Shown here piece by piece: positions 55,890 to 64,000 of a stretch of DNA of 64,000 bases. The stretch is from Phlebotomus papatasi (taxonomy: Eukaryota > Arthropoda > Insecta > Diptera > Psychodidae): the NCBI RefSeq assembly GCF_024763615.1, contig NC_077223.1:8866001-8930000 (forward strand), in the 5' to 3' direction. How positions within the stretch are numbered: position 1 is the first letter of the stretch; each line of letters starts with the position of its first letter. The notes under the pieces were generated by a model. It searched no databases. It saw only the letters and a program-made list of their open reading frames with translations, and was not told where the DNA came from. The position numbers and the translations under genes were made by a program.

Positions 55890-56522
55890 CAGTAGAGCCC
55901 CGCCATAGGCCATCGCTCTATAGTCCATAATTTATCGACCGTTGATTTCAAATCACTGATTTTAAGTTAGGTTATGTTTTTCAGTACGCGACATGCAATG
56001 TTGTCATAATTATTTTAATACTTTTGGCAAACTTAATTGAGCAGTTATGATAATTGTGATCCAATTGTCGAGCAATTTCAATACTAAAAGTCGTTGATAA
56101 TTTTAAAAAATGACATGGACTATAGTGTGACCCAAGTGTCAAATCTGGAACCAAATACAGTAGACTCTCGCTAATTCGGCTCTTTTAAGATCGGGCTACT
56201 TTTTAATTCGGGCAGCGGTTACATTTGAAAAAAGTTTGTTGTCATTTTTCAAGTTTGATTGTGATTATCAAATGAATCAAATATGCTCAAATTTGGCATG
56301 GTTTGTGTTAGTTTTGATGTGATTTTGCATTATTAAGGGATTTTCATGCAATTTACGTTATATATGAGTGTGTAAACTCAATATCTATGTGCACATGAAT
56401 AAAAAATCGTTGCATTTCAAAAAGTTTGTCGCCCGAATTTCTGTCTAATTCGGCTGACATTTCGGTCCCATATGCCCGAATTTGAGAGAGTCTACTGTAA
56501 GGCCTATAGCGAGGCTCTACTG
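55890..56522. mobile_element. pogo-like MITE split by another pogo-like MITE
   Basis: Same family as 34444-34772 in opposite orientation; ends CAGTAGAGCCCCGCCATAGG and the complement of the other end; TA at 55888-55889 and 56523-56524. The insertion 56158-56497 separates the last ~25 bases from the rest. Confidence 0.7.
56158..56497. mobile_element. pogo-like MITE, nested (340 bp)
   Basis: Ends CAGTAGACTCTCGCTAATTC and the inverted GAATTTGAGAGAGTCTACTG, TA at 56156-56157 and 56498-56499. It belongs to a different family from its host although both begin CAGTAGA. Confidence 0.75.
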
Positions 56523-57099
56523 TACGTCAATTGTGAAAAGATCCACTTGAAAAATTTATTATCAATATATGAAAAACTATAATTAAGTGTTTGATGCGTT
56601 CTATTTCAAAACACAGTTTTGCAAAAAGTGTCACTAAAATCGAAGGTTCAGTAATAACCTTTTTTAAGAGATAAAGCCACTCCAAAGCCAAGCCAAACCT
56701 ATTTGAAAACCGGAATCATAAAGAGCAAGTTCACGTACTCGCCGCTTTAGCGCTAATTGTTATGCCATTTAGAATTTCGGTATTCTTGATACTTCAATCG
56801 TTAACAATGTCAACAACATTGTGCAAATGTTTCCGGTAAAAAGTGAATTTTTATGTAGTTTTTTTGGAATATCAGGATGGTAGAACGTTTGCATCGCAAT
56901 TTCATTAAAGTAAATGTTCCTTTCATGAACTTCCTCACTTTTGAGTACCTTGTCAGTTTAAATATTCGAATTTCCAAAGGTTTTTTAGGTAAGTTCCCTC
57001 TGATATACCTTCGAATCGGTAGAGAAAAAACTCAACCGGAAAGAGATCCCAAATCGGTAAGGTTATACTGAATGATAGTATTAATGACCTTGTAAATCT

Positions 57100-57495
57100 T
57101 CAAGTTCTTGTCAGATTAAAGTAAACAAATTTTGTACAGAGATTCTTTAGAGCAGAGTTTCTGTACAAAGAAAAAAATTGTAAAATTGTTCGCAAATGTT
57201 TGTGAATTTTTATTGTGGGCTTACAAAATGTTGGTAAATCGTATAACCTAGAAACAAGTTCGTAAAAGTTTGGTCTTTTTGCAAACATTGTTTGTAACAT
57301 GGTCACTTGGCGAGCATTTTTTGTTCTTATACAAACATTTGTTCGTAAATGTTCGTAAACACACAAAAAATGTTTGTAAAATTTTGCCAGATAAATAGAA
57401 ATGTACGAATCTATTGACTTGCCAGTTTATAAGTCGATTTTTTGCAAAATTCGTTTTTTTCGCTTTTCGGGTACTCTTTAACACTATCTGCCTTC
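57100..57495. repeat. Dispersed TTTACGAACATT repeat, longer copy
   Basis: Dense in GTTCGTAAATG-, TTTGTAAAATT- and AAACATTGTTTG-like phrases in both orientations. It shares blocks with 11825-12055 and 22880-22985. Confidence 0.4.
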
Positions 57496-58320
57496 TCTGT
57501 GAGTATTATACTGGAAAGTTAATTATTCTCAAAGTTAATGCGTTTTTTCTAAAAAAAAAACAAAATCACACACTGTTTTGATGTTAGTCAGGATAAGAGT
57601 CAAATAACTCGGTCGTGTGATGTCATTGTTTTAATTGTTAAGAGCATCCCGGCTGACTCTTCAACATGAGATGAACTCCTGTTTGGTAATGAGTGATTTG
57701 GAAGTTTTATTAATTGAAATATTTAGTGATACATTTAGTCAGTACAAAATAAATTTTTATAAATGGTCGACAAAACATTAGAAATAATAAAAAAAATTAG
57801 AAAAAATATAGTAATTTAACTGACTGGTCTTGGTAAAATAGTGATTTCTGGAATGTTGTACATATTGAAAATATTATCCGACGGGGTATATATTACTAAT
57901 GCGAACCGGAGAACGTCGGGAAGAGCATGGTCAGCTTAGAGAATTTTAGATTTTTCCCAAAGCTTTTGGTTCAGTCTGGCTATGGCGGGAAAGAGCAGTT
58001 TTTTGTTTCTCATTTGCAAAATTATAAAATGATTATTGTTAGAAATAATTTACCAGTATATTACCGATTGACTACCGATTAAGACCGATACACTCAGGTT
58101 GGAAATTTCAATATCTTTCAAAAAAAACTCAATTTTGAGTAAATCTGTTGAAAAATCGACTCTCAAAAGTGGTTAAACTTAGCTCTTCGAATATTCGATA
58201 TCGAAATGTTTTTCGAACATAGGCGTCCAAGGACGAAATATTAGCATTGACTACCCCCAAAAACATGTTCGAAGAAATTGTAGAAGCCTTTTCGAAATAA
58301 ATAAAGGAAAACATGGTTTT
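57496..58320. other. AT-rich spacer without visible gene
   Basis: No supported gene or element ends. Confidence 0.3.
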
Positions 58321-58322
58321 TA

Positions 58323-58349
58323 GGAGAGGGAGGGGGTGGGGGAGGGGAA
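58323..58349 (+). other. G-quadruplex-forming run
   Basis: Four G runs (GGG, GGGGG, GGGGG, GGGG) separated by single bases within ~25 bases on the plus strand, followed by a G run near 58383. It is isolated in AT-rich sequence. Confidence 0.5.
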
Positions 58350-58429
58350 GAAAAAAGACCATTCTAGGTAATGTTGACTTATGGGGGGGAGGGTCGTCGA
58401 AGGCCAGAAATCGATATCTCAAATGATCT

Positions 58430-59950
58430 CTCTCTTAGCGTTAGTGACTAACCCCTCATTTAAAGGAAGGAAATCTTCGCCACTTGTTTTAATATCAATT
58501 TTAATTAAAAACGAAATTTAAGAATTCTTAGGTGTCAAAAAGGGCTTGCTCCACCCTAATCGATTTTATGGGATTGTGTGAATATTCTCGTTAATTTGAC
58601 ATAGAAGACACTTTGAATTTTAGATTAATCTAAATTATACCTTGTAATATTTCGTGATGAGTCAAGTGGACAACACTGGCGTGGTGACTCTTTGCTATGT
58701 TTTGAAAATGTTTAAAAATAACATCTTCATCTGTGCTCCAACAGAAAGATATTTCAACAAGTGAAATACACACCCAGTCGCACCACCAAATAATACTCAA
58801 ATTCACAAAATAATCATCTCTTAGGAGTAAATTTTGCTCACATGCCATTAGTTTATTATATAATGGTGTCAAGAAAGTAGTAGTAAAATGGATAATATAG
58901 CATTTGGTGAGTCAATTGGGATCAATTGCGTGCGCTAGATTTGTTGCATCGGAATGGGGAAAGGGATCAAAGAACAAGGTTTAATCTCTCGTGCTAAAAA
59001 TAGTAAGTGGGTAAATCTCAATTAATAAATTACTCCATTATCATCCACTGCATTTTGCTATATTTGTCCGGAATAATTATTTTTTGGTCACGTTTGACCG
59101 ATAAACATTGTGCCACGCATCATCAATTTTTTTTGGACATCAAAAGGAAATTAATTACATGATAAATTTTCCATAAAATTCAGCATATCCTTTATGTTTC
59201 GTTGAAGAAAAGTCAGTTCAAGCAAAAGTTTCTCATTTTACAAATTTCAACAAATAAAATGAGTTTGTGACAAAAGTGAATTAAAAAAGTTGTGCCATTT
59301 GCACTCAATATTGTGTAACTTTTTTAGCACGTTCTCAACTTGAACAAAGTCACTATACAAAACTTTATGTTTGAGCGATATAGCTTTGATAAAGAAAAAG
59401 AATTTCTTTCGAGTGTTTCTTCACGAAACATCTACAGAGGAAAATTACCTAATAAACTTTCGTATCTCTTTCATGCTGACCCTTGACTAGAACTTACACA
59501 GAAATTCTCAATGAATGATAAGCAATGTAGAAAAAAGGGCACTTTTTGAGACGATAAATGAGAAAAATCCACTGGTAATCCAGAATTTATTGTGAGTTTT
59601 TTTTTAGCGCTTTTCTTCTTTACATTTCTTTTCTCAGTTTTTTTTTGCAAGTGATAATGGTTTAATATCAAACCTATCAAACACATTTTGACTACGTATG
59701 AAAAAATATTAAAATAAGCGTAAAAAATAAAATTTTAGATCTTCAAGTCCATAAAGCCTTGATTAATAGATTTTGCACAGAACGTTTTACGAATATAAAT
59801 CTTCAATTGTTCGTATGAATATGCTTTGCTTGAAGACAAAATTCTCCATCAATTGAAAATGAGAAAATTATATGAAATTAAAATTTAAGATCTTGAAAAA
59901 AAACTAGTTCAACCCTTTAAGGACGAAACATAAATTTTTGTCTAGTTTAA
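58430..59950. other. AT-rich spacer without visible gene
   Basis: Short frames near 58630-58872 and 59471-59686 on the minus strand lack any supporting signal. Confidence 0.3.
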
Positions 59951-60238
59951 TCCTTTAACCCTTTAAGCACGATTAGGACACCGTTGTCCCAAAAATACAA
60001 ATAGTTTACTTGGCTTTAAAAATTTATTGGCTCTTCAAAATAATCGGAAAAACACGATTTTTGGTTACCGGTAGTCCTTCCCTTTAGGGACCTTTTAAAG
60101 ACTAGTGGTACACCGGTGTCCCAAAAACAAAAACCATTTATTTCTGAACCGAAAACAAAAATAAATTTATATAGTCAAAAAAATAATGCTTTTGCTTTTG
60201 GGACACCGGTGCCTTTCGTCCTTAAAAGATTAAAGGAC
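59951..60238. mobile_element. MITE with CCCTTTAAGCACGA ends
   Basis: Left TTTAACCCTTTAAGCACG and right, complemented, TTTAATCTTTTAAGGACG are inverted matches. The internal phrase GGACACCGGTGTCCC and variants occur three times. A partial further end (AACCCTTTAAGGACGAAAC) lies just to the left near 59912-59930. Confidence 0.45.
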
Positions 60239-60654
60239 TAAAATTAAAAAAAAAATACAATTTTTCCATTTCTGTCGACTTATTTGAAACTACAGCGTCT
60301 CTATTTTCGGTTTTACAAAGTTTGTAAATTTTAGAGAACTGTTAAGATTGTCGACCATTCAAAGGTCTTTAAGAATTGAATCTATGATTACTTAACTACC
60401 AAAAAGACAATTTAAAAAAAAGGTTTCGCTTGATTGTGGGCGAAAAAACAAAATAAAATAAAAATAAAGACAAAGCTGTTACATACTTTTAAAAGTAGTT
60501 AAATAGAGGAAGTTCTTGCAATTTGGGACAGGGTGCATATTAAGCAAAAATGTTCAAAGTTTAAAGTACGATATTTTCAATAATATTGAAATTTCTTATT
60601 CTTATCATTCACAAGTTGAAAAATTTCTTGAAAAATCACCTTGAAAAATCTTGA

Positions 60655-61480
60655 AAAATTTGAAAATCTATTTTAATATCCAAAAGAGAGACTTTCTTAC
60701 TTCTTGATAATTTCGCAAGGTGGCTGAAGTATATCTTGTTCGAATTTCAATGTGCTCAAGTGTCAAAATGTATTGCGTTTCATTATTTTGTGAGGAAAAA
60801 CATAAAGCAATAAAGTTAATTGTTTCTGTCCCATTATTTAATCTCTCCATAATCACATAAAAACACTCTTGCGAGTTTTTTAGTGCAATATTTCATATAT
60901 TTTTCCCACCTTGTTCGAAAATTTAGTATGAAAATTCGAAATTGAATTTGAATTCTTCGAACATTAACGATTTTTTGTGCAAATAGGGTTCCATTTACTT
61001 TTTATCCAAGACACTATTGGAGAATCAAAATCTACTTGTGTTTGCACCCATTGAGCCCAAGCACAAGTAGATTTTGATTCTCCAATAGTGTCTTGGATGA
61101 AAGATAAATTGAACTCTATTTGCACAAAAAGTCGTTGAAGTTCGAAGAATTCAAATTCAATTTCAAATTTTCATACTAAATTTTCGAACAAGTTGGGGAA
61201 AATTTATCAAATATCACACTAAAAAGCTAGCAAAAGAGTTACTCAGTGAATATGGAGTGATTAAATACTGGGGCAAGAACAGTAAACGTCGTTGTTCTGT
61301 GTTTTCCTCACAACGATGTGAAGACCGTCACATTTTGACACTTGAGCACTTCGAAATTCGAACAGGATGTACATCAGCCACCTTGCGGAATTATCAAGAA
61401 GTAAGAAAGTCTCTTTTTGGATCTTCAAATAGATTTTCGATTTTTTCAAGATCTACTTCTGTACGGAAAGATTACTTCCT
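60655..61480. repeat. Head-to-head pair of the ~430-bp repeat (palindrome)
   Basis: 60655-61045 is the inverted copy and 61055-61480 the direct copy of the repeat seen at 21240-21665. The arms meet around CAAGTAGATTTTGATTCTCC with only about 30 bases between. All ordered blocks are present in both arms. Confidence 0.7.
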
Positions 61481-61699
61481 TTACAGGAATGTTGCTTGGA
61501 ACCTTGAAAAGTAGTCTATCGTCTTTGTTTTTCTCTGAAATTAATCCTACTACATTAACTACTATATAGTCATTAATATGACTAATTTAGAGCACCTTGC
61601 TTGTAATTTCGGACAGCTGATATTTCATAATATGATGCCCATTCTTATCTATTGCAACAACCCTATTTACCAATGCCTCTTCAAGTTTGTAAGAAGGAA

Positions 61700-62140
61700 C
61701 TGAGCCCAAACACTGGTAGATTTTGATTCTCCAATAGTGTCTTGGATAAAAGGTAAATGGAACTCTATTTGCACAAAAAGTCGTTGATGTTCGAAGAATT
61801 CAAATTCAATTTAGAATTTTCATACTAGATTTTCGAATAAGGTGAGGAAAATTTATCAAACATCACACTAAAAAGCTGGCAAAAGAGTTACTCAGTGATT
61901 ATGGAATGATTAAATAATCGGACAAGAACAGTAAGCGTCGTTGATCTGGTTTTTCCTCACAAAAATGTGAAGACCGATACATTTTGACACTTGAGCACTT
62001 CGAAATTCGAACAGGATGTACTTCAGCCACCTTGCGGAATTATCAAGAAGTAAGAAAGTTGCTTTTTTGACTTTTCAAATAGATTTTCGAATGTTTTTTT
62101 TCTTTGCCAAACTCTACTTCTGTACGGAAAGACTATAGGA
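61700..62140 (+). repeat. Dispersed ~430-bp repeat, further copy
   Basis: Collinear with 61055-61480, from GATTTTGATTCTCCAATAGTG to TCTACTTCTGTACGGAAAG, with point differences and a T-rich insertion near 62095. Confidence 0.65.
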
Positions 62141-62149
62141 TGTCCCAGG

Positions 62150-63230
62150 GAGTCCGGAGCCTTTCTATATTAATCATTAAAGACAATTGACTTCAGCACT
62201 CAAAGTACGCAGTGATTCACGCATTTCCCTGCTTTTCTGGGACGCTTTTAGGCTTTTTGCATTGCATATCGTTCAAAGAAGTAATCTTTCTTTCGAAAAA
62301 CAATTGAATTTCGAAAAACAAAACAACTGTCCAAAATAAGAAACATAACCTATGTGGTGAATCTCTGGAAAATTTGTCTACTTTTTATACGAAAAACGTG
62401 ATTCGTAAGAGAATTCACTTGAGGTCTAATGAATAAATCACTATCAATATGAATTAATAAATGAAAAATTTTTAGTATCGTATCATACTGAAATTTCAAC
62501 AAAGGAATTATAAATTAAATATAATAATATAGAATATTAGGCTGAAATACACTATTCTTCAAATATTTAAAATCTCCAATTTATCCTCAAAATGTTCAAA
62601 ATTGCAAGCTGTCCGAAATTATAAGCACTTCCCCTATTTAATTACAATAAATTTTTATCATAAGTCCCATTGTATTTTCTGATTCGCTTAAGACTTTGAA
62701 TGTTTCCAAACTCTACCCAATGAGCGATCGTGATGGGATTGAAGCATTTTATGGGATTAAACATCTTTATGATAATGTTGCTCATTCAATTTTTCAGGAG
62801 TATAAATCGATTATATGAGATTTAAGGCTTATAATGATTTAAGATAGGAAATTCAATCAGTTTTCTTTTAATCTGTCCAAACAACTTAATTGTTCGTGTG
62901 ATTATACCTTTCTGTGATTTTGTACTCTTTTACAATCAGACGCAATCTCTGATTCTCGCAGAGAGAGCAGTTATATAATCGGTTTTTTTTGTCAACTGGT
63001 CATGGTTCTGGAGCTTAAACGGTAAGAGATATCAACTTCTGGTCTTCGGGGACCCTCAATAAAAAAAACGATATCACCCCCTTCCCTATCCAACCCATAC
63101 AAAACGATATTTTTTGGTTTGCTTCGAAAACGGCTTCTACGATTTCTTTTATTTTTGGATATGTTTTAGATGTGGTCCAGGCGAACATTTCGTCCAAACG
63201 TACCTGTTATTATTATTAATAGTATCAGGA
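62150..63230. other. AT-rich spacer without visible gene
   Basis: Nothing beyond AT-rich sequence; a short minus-strand frame at 63015-63197 has no support. Confidence 0.3.
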
Positions 63231-63234
63231 TATT

Positions 63235-63470
63235 TGTTATAATGTAATAATTTTATATTTTATATTTATATTGCTTTTCTATTCCGTGTTGGAAGAATCT
63301 GCTAAGTTCATGTGTAGATCGCCCAACGTTTGATCCCAGTCAAAATGTCTTTTTCTGACATTCGGTTGGCACCGGGCAGAACTCGAACTCAGAACTTTGC
63401 GAGTCAAGTCAGAGATCTCGTCCGTCCAAGACCGAACGGTCTTGCCTATTGCGTCACTGAGATCCCAAGC
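63235..63470 (-). mobile_element. tRNA-derived SINE, second type
   Basis: Read on the minus strand, the head begins GGGATCTCAGTGACGCAATAG (A-box-like) and a B-box-like GAGTTCGAGTTC follows at the right spacing. A ~100-base body follows, and it ends in an AATATAAATATAAAATAT-type tail near 63240. It differs in sequence from the SINE at 9150-9413. Confidence 0.6.
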
Positions 63471-63782
63471 ATACATATTGACCTAAGAAAAATCGCCATC
63501 TTGAATTTTTGAAAGAAAATGTTTAACCACTTTGAAGGGAGTATTTTTCAACCGATTTGGTTAAATTTGGATTTTTTGGAAAGGTCTTGAAATCAGTTAA
63601 ATATCCGTATATGACTTATCTTTTTCGTATTTACATTTCATATTTATCTGACCAGTAAGCACCAAAAGACCATACTAAAAAATAATTCACGGAGAGCTCT
63701 ATCTCGTGAGTTCGAGCATTGCGCAAAACTGGGATGTTTTGCCATCTCTTTTTACTAAAATTTATCAATAATGACTCCAGTA

Positions 63783-64000
63783 GGGGAATTCTGTAACAGT
63801 ATGACAATGTCATATGACAATTTTTTGTAGTAAATTCAGCAGCAGGACAACATTAAAGCCCAGTGAGCATCGAATGATCATTCCAAGAAAGTCTATGAAG
63901 CTTTTAGTAACTGATATCAATCGGATTTACGATCAGTTCTTCCTAATTTACACACAGAAACATTTAAATTTGTCATATGACATTGTCATACTGTTACAGA
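63783..64000. mobile_element. TA-flanked MITE with ATGACAATGTCAT ends, cut by the window edge
   Basis: Starts GGGGAATTCTGTAACAGTATG after TA (63781-63782) and is collinear with 40792-41019. The last bases in the window (TCATACTGTTACAGA) are the beginning of its right end. Confidence 0.65.

Overview
The window looks like an insect nuclear chromosome segment, most likely from a fly-like (dipteran) insect. It is AT-rich, has split genes with GT..AG introns, encodes recognisable animal proteins, and is densely packed with short inverted-repeat DNA transposons. No bacterial-type operon, CRISPR array or viral gene is visible. Exon models were built by hand from reading frame, splice signals and phase matching, with no database search.

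Genes, left to right: the last exon of a pickpocket-type DEG/ENaC sodium channel (346-613, +); a one-exon secreted prepropeptide with a Cys loop and a Gly-Lys-Arg amidation site (981-1292, +); a secreted acidic Pro/Glu protein built of about 70 copies of a 9-residue repeat (1888-4242, -); a five-exon katanin p60 AAA ATPase (4908-17459, +); jagunal, a four-pass ER membrane protein in three exons (20979-33921, -); and a short uncharacterised reading frame behind a double TATA box (47413-47772, +). From 48 kb to the right edge I find no gene I can name, only transposon-derived repeats and AT-rich sequence.

The most striking object lies in the 12.2-kb second intron of jagunal. It is a 9.4-kb foldback (FB/NOF-like, probably MULE-class) transposon at 23216-32620, bounded by a perfect 9-bp target duplication. 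Its two near-identical arms meet at a 178-bp loop. Each arm carries an array of 186-bp tandem repeats, about 16 units on the left and 10 on the right. The left arm was later invaded by a 1.2-kb element with 26-bp terminal inverted repeats and a TAA duplication. The right arm keeps the unoccupied site. That inner element holds a small, apparently intact three-exon gene for 133 residues (28087-28630, -). The order is therefore host intron, foldback element, inner transposon, gene. Because jagunal is transcribed through the palindrome, its intron RNA could fold into a very long double-stranded hairpin.

The rest is a fossil bed of non-autonomous transposons, many with exact boundaries: hAT-like MITEs with 7-8-bp duplications, TA-flanked Tc1/mariner/pogo-like MITEs, Harbinger-like MITEs with TWA duplications, two tRNA-derived SINEs, and a large element with ~300-bp internal modules. 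A second copy of that large element at 49624-53967 has been hit by at least five later insertions, one nested inside another.
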